Shown: one piece after another, positions 7,001 to 15,300 of the stretch
How positions within the stretch are numbered: position 1 is the first letter of the stretch
How the letters are laid out: every line of letters starts with the position of its first letter
From: a virus
Length of the DNA stretch: 22,310 bases
Reading direction: 5' to 3' (one strand)
IMG/VR virus record: IMGVR_UViG_3300022187_000269
Coordinates: 1-22,310 of that record
Translations under genes and position numbers: made by a program
The notes under the pieces: generated by a model
What the model was told of the DNA's origin: nothing
The model's database searches: none
Seen by the model: the letters and a program-made list of their open reading frames with translations, nothing else

Positions 7001-8785
7001 AACCTTTTCGTCAAGCTCTGCTTGTCTGGCGGGATCTTTCGCAAGCTGCTCTATCTCAGCCATCTTTTGCTCAGTCTTACGAGCGATATACTCTTTTGGA
7101 CTGACACCAGCAGCAGCTTCCTCAAGCGCAGCGAGCACTGCTTTATCGTTTGCCAGGGTTTCTCGAAGCTCTTCAATTTGTTGGTCCGCCAACAGACCAG
7201 CCGCTTCTTTGCCTTTGTCGCCGCTGTCGATAACGTCACGCCTTGCGGCATTTGCTGTCTCCAGGGCTGCCTGAGTCTTAGCAACCTTTTGCTGCAAAGA
7301 CTTTTTCTCGGCGGCCACATCTTGAGTTTGCGCTCGACGCACAGCCGCAAGCTCTGACCGAAAACCCCTAAGCTCTGCCTGCTTTGACTGCAACGACTGC
7401 GCCCTGTTCTGACGCTGTGTTTTTAAGTCGCCGCTGCTTCTCTCAAGATTAGCCTTTTCTTTGGTAAGCTCACCTACGATTCTCTCTTGCTCAGCGACCG
7501 CATCGGCATCACCATTGGCCCGAACATTAGCGAGGTTATCCTCAGCTTCTTTTATGGCTGTATCCAGCCCCTCAAGCCTAGCAACCTCATCAGGCGTAAG
7601 AGTTCTAGCTGTAGTCACACTGGCTCTTCTTGCTGCCTTTGCTTGCTCGGCCTCTCTAGCTGCAACCCTTTTGCCCGCAGTAGCGACTGCTCTCTCAGCT
7701 CTAAGAACTCTCTCTTCACCAGCGATTTCTGCCAGCTTTTGATCAATCGCGTCTACAGCGGTATCAATCTCAGCTTTGTTCTGAGCAGCCGTCAATCCAT
7801 CGCCACCCTGATTGTAAAGCTCCTCGGCAACGGCTGGTCGAATAGCTTCGTCAGCTACACCAATTCTAGCCAGTGCTTGAGATGGTAGCTTACCAAGGCG
7901 AGACTCTCTAAATTTTTGACGAGCAGCGGAGGCTCCACGGAAAACTTGAGTAGCTGTGCCAATGCCGCCACCTAAATAACCACCAAACTCAAAGCCCTCT
8001 TTGAAGCCCGATACAGCGCCAGAGCCCACAGCGGCCAGGACACTCTGTGTCGTTGCATCTGGATTTAGGTGATATTCCTGAACGCCTGCCTGTACCAAAT
8101 TCCGAATTGCAGAATCGACACCTGCCTCTGTTGCTACGGGAAGAGTGGACTTCGTAATCATTCGCGCAATATTGCGAAGACCCTGACCCTTTACTTCTTC
8201 ACTGAGAACTTTTGTTACACCCTTGTCTACCAGGGTGCCGACTGAGCTGGTCCAATTTGTTGGAAGGCTCTGAGCTATTTCACCAACGGTTGATTTCCCT
8301 ACTTTAGCATCAGCAAATCTTTGCAGGTTATCTCTAAGGAATGATTTTTTAACTGCCTGCCTAGCTACAAATTCTCCACCTTCTTTTGCCGCAACTCCAG
8401 CGCCAAGAACCGGGTTTGCAAAAAATGCCAAAGCAGCAGTACCAACCCCAGAGGTCAGCTCTCCAGCCATACGTGCTCCGCCAAGCTCTTGAAGCTCAGC
8501 TAGGTAACGAGGACTATCAAGGCCAGCTTCGACAAACTCAGTTAAAGCAAACGCTTGATCGGACGCAACGCCTTTACCGAAGGCTTTTATGGCGGAAATA
8601 GTAGGGTTGTCGCGGATGTCTTTTCTTTCTCTTTCAACCTCGTAATCAAATTCACTTATCGGCTGAAATACATCAGGATTGCCGTAGGCGTAATTTAAGT
8701 CGCTCATACCCTCGGCATTGACCGGGATCTTGATCGGCTTTCCGCCTACGGAGAAATATCTAAATTCTAATCCGCTTTTAGCCAT
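4007..8785 (-). CDS. Giant putative ejection protein with two long coiled coils, 1592 aa
   Basis: No known catalytic domain was recognised, so the function is inferred from position and architecture. Residues 1-100 look globular. Gly/Ala hydrophobic stretches lie near 107-135 (ALAFFANPVLGAGVAAKEGG) and 248-282 (VAAVGSGAVSG, GGYLGGGIGTATQVF). A very long Ala/Glu/Lys/Gln/Arg coiled coil runs from about 335 to 660, and a globular or mixed part from about 660 to 975. A second coiled coil spans about 980-1260, then a hydrophobic segment near 1285-1312 (LVIGLLLAQQYKLATAIHAA) and a C-terminal domain. Large proteins with membrane-like and coiled-coil parts after the nozzle gene are typical ejection proteins (compare T7 gp16, about 1318 aa), but I see no lytic transglycosylase motif. 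The ATG at 8785 follows the upstream stop by two bases and has only a weak GGCGG site, implying translational coupling. Confidence 0.65.
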   Translation of the reverse strand: MAKSGLEFRYFSVGGKPIKIPVNAEGMSDLNYAYGNPDVFQPISEFDYEVERERKDIRDNPTISAIKAFGKGVASDQAFALTEFVEAGLDSPRYLAELQELGGARMAGELTSGVGTAALAFFANPVLGAGVAAKEGGEFVARQAVKKSFLRDNLQRFADAKVGKSTVGEIAQSLPTNWTSSVGTLVDKGVTKVLSEEVKGQGLRNIARMITKSTLPVATEAGVDSAIRNLVQAGVQEYHLNPDATTQSVLAAVGSGAVSGFKEGFEFGGYLGGGIGTATQVFRGASAARQKFRESRLGKLPSQALARIGVADEAIRPAVAEELYNQGGDGLTAAQNKAEIDTAVDAIDQKLAEIAGEERVLRAERAVATAGKRVAAREAEQAKAARRASVTTARTLTPDEVARLEGLDTAIKEAEDNLANVRANGDADAVAEQERIVGELTKEKANLERSSGDLKTQRQNRAQSLQSKQAELRGFRSELAAVRRAQTQDVAAEKKSLQQKVAKTQAALETANAARRDVIDSGDKGKEAAGLLADQQIEELRETLANDKAVLAALEEAAAGVSPKEYIARKTEQKMAEIEQLAKDPARQAELDEKVEELVAIRDSLKRESDAEALRIQQTITSSSEFLASAAVAQKQGRNDLKEAINQFTKKATTSLKNSLVSLTGKFRIGDEGYSEIFEGSTPNFINGKFQFRNLAGDKRDLSAASRAMITAVKKENIDPKKAALYVSKQLDDLILSIRNLGDPNSADILKQLERFQESVGNIRSAEDLFAGISAIRSAKSAFGQLYSKAFTAKTGTTGITKNEYADIYDRFNNDILNNEQIFGGAAYIQRALDKINQMYVDPTFLKGLDGANKLPEVHQRGVAVKEQLEEVIAELESYSNTSGIFASKPNDATLGNEIKEFTLEAARYVEEALGPINKELTFIGDEVMAAMDASSALNMNPRALLTIETLEDVARRQPDALGEMVGQYAALLRAVRRAEIESGVAKGEKAAQAQSSSELNKEASQAVKDAVTLSNDSVKAVNQAVEALRKASKAEAAEEAADLFGETEELVSQLRELVDTGTANVAAMSKGRKAAISDISQTTKTAVGTIDKARQALVAAIRGDRISSAAAIDKIVQGNQKKITELEGNIQTTQSSIEQIKADPQNAKIIKDLEEDVIRKRARVAELKKELADNKELQRQIKDDAQAGVGKARKDKQAAKKKIKDDVIKRVEVAMQSQADEITAATKKVAEDQAEIARIDKDLLEKSEQRLKKLRERQIAAGKTPSDKPFADLYKTRQVLGSSPFTSSNPLVIGLLLAQQYKLATAIHAASVFRSAPGNILRLNGFYNRSVKGVQRGIEDINKRLMSNVQGKDGSRGQYVLGRSPIAQAIGIISERDMPTAGEVLKEAQAAEIERRVQALQSTENRTAVLDRVADEAPSSELSDAYRTRALAAINLIESALPQRPPKGPFDKTPDSYTPEQLERLSGAVAMIKDPLTRLNYLISNNLLTSEDVAQASAFVPDVTAQVIDSMMETLSDYDGVIPFDVQSMFGLALGRGLVASMSPEEVAGFQANISQPLAGQEQPSEVKFRQGAGKVLADAHMTQTDSLLTV

Positions 8786-8787
8786 TG

Positions 8788-10458
8788 TCAGTTACCGCCG
8801 CCGAGTCCACGATTTTGCATCATTTGCTTGGTTCTAGGACTAAAGGTTCCCTTTGGCTCATATACGCCTTGTTTGTTTAGCTTGTACCCTCGTGAAGTCA
8901 TGGCTCTATCGGACTCAATAGTGGCTTCTTTTGGCTTGAATCCGTTAGCAATCGCCTGATTGTAAACAGCATCAGCCGCCAGCTTATCAGCCATAAACAC
9001 CAAGAATGATTGAACTTCATCAATCGGCACATTCGGGTTAGCTAAAAGCTGAATAAAGATACCAACATCTTTGTTCGAGATAGAGCTTGATGATTGATTC
9101 TGTGACGCCAAGCCAAAAGCAATTTGGTTAACTTTGTTAGCAAATGTAATTAGCTCTGGGTTATCCCCAACAAACAATTTAGTTTTTAGGACTCCCATAA
9201 TGCCGCCAACATCTCCGCTTGCAACAGCTCTTTCTACGGCCTCCATAATTCCAGGCACGGCAGCCGTATCAAGCCCTTCGGCTTGAAGCGCCTTTCTGTA
9301 TTCGTCCAATGAGCCAACAGCTTCCAAAACATTTTGTTGAGCGCCCTGAAGTCTTGCGGCTTCAGCACCCGCGTCACCTTTTGCGGTTTCGCTAAGCTGT
9401 TGCCCCGCCATGGCTTTCTTTTCTGCCAGGTCTCTAGCTTTAGATTCAGCGATTGCTGCATCTCTTCGAGCAATAGCTTCCTCACGGGCAACCTTAACGC
9501 CTTGAGCCTTAAGATTAGCGTTGTTCGCTCGGTATTGATTAACTAGCTGAACCCTAAACTGCTCTTGAGATACGTTACCCTGCATGTTTGCTGTCGCAGA
9601 ATCGAACAAGTTCATAGCCCTGCGCTCAAGAGCTTCTTTCACGGTCTTTTCGGCAAGCTCCTCGTTTTTGAGAATGCCAAAGGTTTTTGCGTAAAGGTTA
9701 TCGGCGAAGTTTACGCGGTCTTTTAATCGATTGTATTCATCTCGCTGACGCTGAACTTCTCGGTCAATAGTCTGATTGACCAGGGTCAGGCCAATGTTCT
9801 CGCCTTGGCCACCGCGAAATCCTCGTGCGGCTTCGCCCAGGGCGATTGAGATGCCTGCCATAATCTTAGAGCCAAAGGTCTTAAAGGGCCCTTGATTGTC
9901 TGGCTTGTATTCTTCAACCGCTTGCAGTGCTTCGTTAAATCGAGTCTGGCTTTCTTGAAAAGATTGCCTAGCGGCGGCCATCGCCTCAGATTCTCTTCGC
10001 TCGTCAATTTCTTTTAGGCGAGCTTGTAATTCTCTGGACGGTCTTTCAAGATCAAACCTTCTAGGAGTTTCCAGTTTGTAGCCACCAGGCATCCGAAGGT
10101 TTGCTAATTCTGCTGCGAGTTGCTGATTCGCTGCCTTGGCAACATCCGGATCTACTTCGCCAAACTCAACCACGGTTGGCTTCATAGGCACGTCTCGACG
10201 ATTGTAAAACTTACTCTCGTCTCTTTGAAGAGCTTTAGGAGTTACGCCCTCTGGCATATCCCCGATCATTTTGCTTGCTCTGTCGTCAGGGGTAAAAACG
10301 TTGCCAACGCCTTCAAGAAAATCTAGAAAAAAATTACTCTCTTCTTCTATAGGTTGCGGCATAGGCACATCTTTTGGCCTATAGGTAAGTGTGCCTCCCG
10401 AAGTCTTTTCAGGATCACGCGCCTTTATAACCTGGCTTTGCGGTTCGCTATCAGCCAT
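8788..10458 (-). CDS. Putative internal virion (ejection) protein, helical, 556 aa
   Basis: No named family is recognised. The first 110 residues are Pro/Asp/Glu-rich and probably extended (RDPEKTSGGTLTYRPKDVPM, ESNFFLDFLEGVGNVFTPDD). Residues about 110-370 are strongly helical and charged, with a Gly-rich break near 195-225 (FGSKIMAGISIALGEAARGF). Residues about 390-510 look globular, including SNKDVGIFIQLLANPNVPID and DEVQSFLVFMADKLA, a segment that recurs in ejection-type proteins as I recall. The C terminus ends RTKQMMQNRGLGGGN. A GTG at 10461 also overlaps the upstream stop, but the ATG at 10458 sits seven bases after GGAGG and is preferred. Its place between an S74-domain protein and a giant coiled-coil protein fits a role inside the virion. 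Confidence 0.6.
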   Translation of the reverse strand: MADSEPQSQVIKARDPEKTSGGTLTYRPKDVPMPQPIEEESNFFLDFLEGVGNVFTPDDRASKMIGDMPEGVTPKALQRDESKFYNRRDVPMKPTVVEFGEVDPDVAKAANQQLAAELANLRMPGGYKLETPRRFDLERPSRELQARLKEIDERRESEAMAAARQSFQESQTRFNEALQAVEEYKPDNQGPFKTFGSKIMAGISIALGEAARGFRGGQGENIGLTLVNQTIDREVQRQRDEYNRLKDRVNFADNLYAKTFGILKNEELAEKTVKEALERRAMNLFDSATANMQGNVSQEQFRVQLVNQYRANNANLKAQGVKVAREEAIARRDAAIAESKARDLAEKKAMAGQQLSETAKGDAGAEAARLQGAQQNVLEAVGSLDEYRKALQAEGLDTAAVPGIMEAVERAVASGDVGGIMGVLKTKLFVGDNPELITFANKVNQIAFGLASQNQSSSSISNKDVGIFIQLLANPNVPIDEVQSFLVFMADKLAADAVYNQAIANGFKPKEATIESDRAMTSRGYKLNKQGVYEPKGTFSPRTKQMMQNRGLGGGN

Positions 10459-11357
10459 CACTTACCCTCCAGCTTCTTGATGCGGTCGTTAAGGTTCGCC
10501 ATGCCCGCGAGCAACTTACCAAAACCTTCAGGGATCGTCTTCACGCCACCGACTTCTTTAACCATATCTTTCGGCATGTCTTGCGCCATCACGCCGTAGT
10601 CGCGCTCCCCACCAATATCGTATTCCTTAGCAGAGAGACCGTCTAGCATCTTGCGAGTCTTTGCGTTTCCATCTTTGATGTTAGACTTCATGTCTTCATC
10701 AGAAATCATCCTGCCAAGACCCCCACCAAACTGACCGCCTGCTGCCATAAGGCCAGCAGCTACAGGCAACGAGAGACCTAACGGACCCATAAGGGCTAAG
10801 GGAAGCGCTGCTCCTGCTAGGGCACCAAAGCCACCACCGAGCATAGAGCTTCTTTCTTGCTGAAGCTGCTCACGCGCCTTTTCTTCCTGGTACTGTTGTA
10901 TCTGGCCAGTGGTTTGAAGCTGATTCCGCATATCTTGAATTTGGCGAAGTCTGGCTTGATCTGCCATAGCCGCTTGAGCCTGAGCTTGAGCCATTGACTG
11001 TCCAACGCCTCGCTGAGCTTGAGTCCTAGCTGCCCCTGAAAATCTACCACGGGCACCAGCAGCGACACCTGTTTGAGCAGCGGCTAGTTCGCGTTGCTGT
11101 CGAAGGATATCTTCAGCGGCTAAGCTGCGCTCACCAGTGCCTCTGCGCAGTCTATCTGCCTCCATACCAAGAGAAAGATACTGACCGACCTGTGGCCCTT
11201 CTAGACCCATTTCTTCGGCGCTACGCGCCTGAGCAAGCTCGCCTTCGTTAAAGCCTTCGTATCGTTTCTGAAACTTGTCTTCCGCTCTTTGTACTCGCGC
11301 CTTTTCCATGCTCTCTCGGCGCTCTTCCATGGACTGTTTTTCGCCTGGTCTTGCCAT
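10458..11357 (-). CDS. Internal-type virion protein with C-terminal peptidase S74 chaperone domain
   Basis: Residues 1-170 are helical, Gln/Ala/Arg/Glu-rich and probably coiled coil (AQAQAQAAMADQARLRQIQD). Residues 172-216 are a Gly/Ala hydrophobic stretch (GALAGAALPLALMGPLGLSL) that could span or enter a membrane. Residues 217-299 match the peptidase S74 intramolecular chaperone domain: ISDEDMKSNI, LDGLSAKEYDI, YGVMAQDMPKDMV, then a closing helix NLNDRIKKLEGK. In this family (for example endosialidase tailspikes) the chain cuts itself before the Ser. Here Ser219 is followed by Asp220 and the expected Lys224 five residues on, so the self-cleavage dyad is intact; the cut would leave 218 and 81 residues. 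What is unusual is that the domain follows a helical protein rather than a beta fibre. ATG at 11357, GGGG upstream. Confidence 0.75.
   Translation of the reverse strand: MARPGEKQSMEERRESMEKARVQRAEDKFQKRYEGFNEGELAQARSAEEMGLEGPQVGQYLSLGMEADRLRRGTGERSLAAEDILRQQRELAAAQTGVAAGARGRFSGAARTQAQRGVGQSMAQAQAQAAMADQARLRQIQDMRNQLQTTGQIQQYQEEKAREQLQQERSSMLGGGFGALAGAALPLALMGPLGLSLPVAAGLMAAGGQFGGGLGRMISDEDMKSNIKDGNAKTRKMLDGLSAKEYDIGGERDYGVMAQDMPKDMVKEVGGVKTIPEGFGKLLAGMANLNDRIKKLEGK
10465..10470 (-). promoter_or_regulatory. Ribosome binding site that decides the 10458 start
   Basis: GGAGGG on the minus strand leaves seven bases from GGAGG to the ATG at 10458 but only four to the GTG at 10461. This favours the ATG. 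The upstream stop gives a TGATG junction, a pattern repeated at several other gene borders here. Confidence 0.6.
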
Positions 11358-11358
11358 C

Positions 11359-12363
11359 TTATAACCCCAATGCTTGTAAGAGTCTTAGTTGATCTTCCAG
11401 TGTGGGCTCGCCAGGCAGCAAATCCTGATTGATTGCCCTGTTAAAACGCTTGAGTCTTATTTTTTCAGCTAGCATAGGATCTATTCCGCCAATTCGAGCG
11501 CCAAAAGAATCATCTAAAGCGGCTTGAAATCCAGGGTTATCCTCACCTATTCCAAAAGCACTATCAACCGGAGACAATCTCATTGAAGGTAACCCCATTG
11601 GGTTTAAGTCAGTTTGTTGATAAACTTCCACGTCTTCAGGGGCAGCCGCTCGGTTCAGCAAGGCTTCATTCATAGCATCTAAAGCTTTTTGCTCTCGTCT
11701 CATTTCTGCCGCTGCCATATCGCGAGCAACATCTTGCTCTAAGTTTTTAAGAGCCTGCGTTGCGATAAAATCATCAGCCTTTCTGTTCAGAGCTTCGACT
11801 GCTCGCTCATTTCTCCTGCGTGATTCTATATCTGCAAGAGTTTGCTCCTGAAGAAGTTCTCTTTCAGTAGCGTCAATTACGGCATCTTGCTGTCCCATTT
11901 CAGAGCCGAGATACAACCGTTGAAGCGTCTCCTGACCAGGGTCATAATCAGGGTTCTGCTCAAGAAACTTTAGAGCACCCGCAATGCCGCCCTTTGCTTC
12001 GGCATCTTGCAGCCCTTTAGCCAAGAGTTCTTGTTGCGCTTGATAGTCCGCATAAGCACCTACACCTGCACTGAGCCCACCAGTCAAGGCTTGCAATGCC
12101 CCCGACATTTTCTCGGTGTTACGCCCAAAGTCTCTAAGTCTGCCTTCTCGCTCGCCTGATGACACCACTTCTCCAAGGCGGCCCAGGCGCTCAAAGTCTT
12201 GCGCTTGCTGCTGCGCTTCACGCTGCATAGCTTGTTGCGCTGCTCCACCTAGAACTTGCTGAGCTATCTGACCTCGCAGCACCTCATCTACCTGACCAGT
12301 TGCTTGCTGCCTTGCTAGTTCTTGCATTGCTTGTGATGCAATCAATTTTGCTTCTGGTTCCAT
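11359..12363 (-). CDS. Putative internal virion (ejection) protein, helical, 334 aa
   Basis: I recognise no named family. The protein is helical and rich in Gln, Ala, Glu, Arg and Leu. The first 90 residues are Ala/Gln-rich (ARQQATGQVDEVLRGQIAQQ). A Gly/Ala segment near residues 88-105 (GALQALTGGLSAGVGAYAD) is weakly hydrophobic and might insert in a membrane. Residues 160-245 are a charged coiled-coil-like stretch (ERELLQEQTLADIESRRRNE). The C-terminal third is less charged, with PMGLPSMRLSPVDSAFGIG, and it ends LEDQLRLLQALGL. Such proteins after the nozzle gene are usually internal core proteins ejected with the DNA. The ATG at 12363 has TAGGAG upstream. Only one base separates its stop from the next start. 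Confidence 0.6.
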   Translation of the reverse strand: MEPEAKLIASQAMQELARQQATGQVDEVLRGQIAQQVLGGAAQQAMQREAQQQAQDFERLGRLGEVVSSGEREGRLRDFGRNTEKMSGALQALTGGLSAGVGAYADYQAQQELLAKGLQDAEAKGGIAGALKFLEQNPDYDPGQETLQRLYLGSEMGQQDAVIDATERELLQEQTLADIESRRRNERAVEALNRKADDFIATQALKNLEQDVARDMAAAEMRREQKALDAMNEALLNRAAAPEDVEVYQQTDLNPMGLPSMRLSPVDSAFGIGEDNPGFQAALDDSFGARIGGIDPMLAEKIRLKRFNRAINQDLLPGEPTLEDQLRLLQALGL

Positions 12364-12371
12364 GACTGCTC

Positions 12372-15300
12372 CTAAAATGTATTTGCCGCTGGCAGTTTGA
12401 AGGTTCCCGCACGCGCACCAACTTCAAAAGCGATTCCGTTAAGTATAGCCCCTTGCGAGGTTACACCTCCATGCTGAACCACTATTTGCAGCTTTACTGA
12501 TTTGCATTTTTGCTTCGTCAAATGAACGCGCACATTTTCTGGATCAGACGGAAGGGTGCTAATCGTATGTGTCTCTGTAAATGTGTCGTCGTTATCAAAC
12601 GCAAAATTCATTTGAAGAGCCGCAGAGCCCACGCCTACATCTAAATCATAAAGCAGCATGGCCCTATAAACACGCTGGGCTGACTGAAGACCCGCCATGT
12701 GCATCTTGTTGAGAATGACACTAAGCGTTATGTCTGAGAAAGTAGATCCTGCCTGGTCTTGAAATCTCTCAACCTGCCTAGATATTGTTCCATCCAACCC
12801 AAGCACAACATGCGACCTATCTTTAATCGCAGTTTTAGATTGAATCTGAGAGACTGGCTTTGCTGTTGACGTCACATCCCAGTCCGACCACTGCTTGAAA
12901 AAAGTGTTGAACACGCAGCATCTAAACTCAGAAGAGATATCATTAGAGTAAAGAACTCTAATTTCATTGTCGTGATCAAAAAGAGCAATGTCTAAAATCT
13001 TGTTGGCATTAGACAGAATATCTTCGACCTGTGCTCCTACATATTGAATCTGCCCGTTTGGAGTAATTAGGTACAACCCACGAGATGATATGTAGAAGAT
13101 GCCAAATGCGTGATTTAAATGAGGTGACGCGAGGCTGAGACCCTGACCCTCGCCTATTGACATAGGCTGAGAGAATGCGCCTTGACCAATTGCATTAGGA
13201 CCCTCGCCGTAAACCGCAAACACATTGTCAGGCGTAAATATCGCAAAGAAATTTTGACCAGTTTCTACACCTGATATGTTTTGAATGTCGCCAGGTATAT
13301 CAATGATAAACTGAGGAGCAGGAAACCCTGGGGCAGTTAGTTGAGACAACGGCTTAGAGAACCTTACAAACTCTGAAGCAGCAGCGACAACAAGTCTTCC
13401 TTTATGCAGAACCATGTCAGTCACAGACCCCGGTTGTTGGTCTGTTAAAACGCCGCCCGTTGTGTAAACAGCCTCACTATCTTCGTAAGTGCGGTCTGAT
13501 CCACCGCTGTCTTGAAATCGAATATACCTGTTCGTTGTATAGCCTGTTGTCTTAACTTTTCTAAATATAGTCGATCCAGGATTGGCTCGATATGCGACTA
13601 AGTTGTACTTAGCATATTTTCTAGAAATCTGGTCATTATAGATCAATGCCTCAACAGTATCAGTGGTTGATACTGAAAGCTCTACGGCTGGAGACGTGGG
13701 AGATCTATGAATGTTGCCTTTGGCATCTACGAACTCGTAAGTGAAGATATAAGAATAAGACCCGGTGCTTTCAAATGCTCCATCGCCGTTAGGTATAGCG
13801 TAGATATTTCTTACTGCCGGGTAATCGTAAAAACCATTCTCAACAACTTCAACGCCATCGTAAGAAAACAAAGCGCCGCCGCCATAAAGCATCTGAGTGC
13901 CTGCTGACACTGCTGGTAGCTTTCTTTTGGGCAGAAGATCAACAACTGACTTCGCTGCATTGTAGCCATCAGAAACAACGGACGTAGTGCCATAAGCCAA
14001 ATGAAAGAACCCGGCTTCAGGATCTTTGCTTATAGGCACGTTATCAGCTTCTAAGTTTGTGACAGCAGTAAATAGCCTTCCCCCACCGCTTCCGTTTTTG
14101 TTGTTGAAATCCAAAGCAGGACTAACGCTTTGATTTCCTGTCGGGAGATAAGCTACAGGGGTCCACGCTCCGTTAAAAGATGTATCTGGGCTCCATGCCA
14201 TGATGCAATCATAGGAGTTATCGGTCTTGCCGTTTCCGTTGCTCATATTCATGGCGACATACATAGGCGCAGGCATAGAGCCAGAATAAGACTCACCATA
14301 GACGTTTACAGGAAACCCAAGATACGGGTCTGTCAAAACAGTGGCATTTGCAAATGTTTGTTCTGCCGCTGAGACGGTCAGTGAACCCCCGGAAAGAGTC
14401 GCATCAAATGTTTCCGTCTTGTAGTGGTAACATACATTTTCAAAAACTGGAGATGCGGCTAAATCTTCATACCCAGGGGTAATATTAAAAACAGCTCCAC
14501 CTAGGGCAGCGTTTATCTGATTTTGAATATTTGTAGTCTCAGCGGCCCCAGGGTTAAACATAGTACCGCCCTCTAGGACGGTAATGGTCAAATCGTGCGG
14601 CGAGTTCGTATAGTTGTAATAAATCTTGGCGCTTGACTCAAAGTTGTTTGAAGCCGCCAATGGATCAATCGCTATAATTCCAGAAGAATTAGGGCCACCG
14701 CCTGTTCCGTGGATAGCAGTAGCGCTCTTTAACGGAAAATATGTAGTGCCTGTGGTTTGTCGCGAAAACGGAAAAGCTCTATCAGTGTTAGGGAAGGGTA
14801 TCGCTGAAGTTAATACTAGCTTTCTCTTGTCTACCTGGGACGGATAACTGCTTCCGTCAAAGGTAAGTGGAGCCTGAGTTCCGCATATCAAAATGCGACC
14901 TTCGCCAGAGTCAGGGATTATGTCATCTGAGTTAATGGTAAAGTTGCTTGGATCTACAGTAAATATCTTCACAGAGCAGGGAGATTTTGACGAACTAGTC
15001 CCAATCGTCAAGCCAACTACAACAGTCTCAGAGCCAGGGTCGCTTAAATGATATTTGCACAAAAACCCTGGGGACAATCTTAACGTATTCTGAGAGATAC
15101 CTCGGCTTATTCCAGTGCCTGTGGATGCAGTGAAAAGAGTCAAAGCTGTTGAGTTTGCGTCTGCGTTTCCTGCTCCAGTTAAAGACGATAATGAGAACTT
15201 TTGCAGCAAAGCAGAATCAATAGTGCTGCCGCTGCTATGCTCGTAATAGGCCAAATAAAGTTGACTGTTGCTAGTCGTTACGCCCATAGCAGAGAAATCT

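Noticed and set aside
5084-7888. Plus-strand open frames within the giant coiled-coil gene
   Set aside because: The minus-strand frame is open for 1592 codons with coherent coiled-coil sequence; the plus-strand frames are Leu/Ser/Cys-rich shadows without start signals.
4007-8785. Lytic transglycosylase domain in the giant protein, as in T7 gp16
   Set aside because: I looked for the catalytic Glu-Ser and downstream Gly/Gln/Tyr motifs and did not recognise them.
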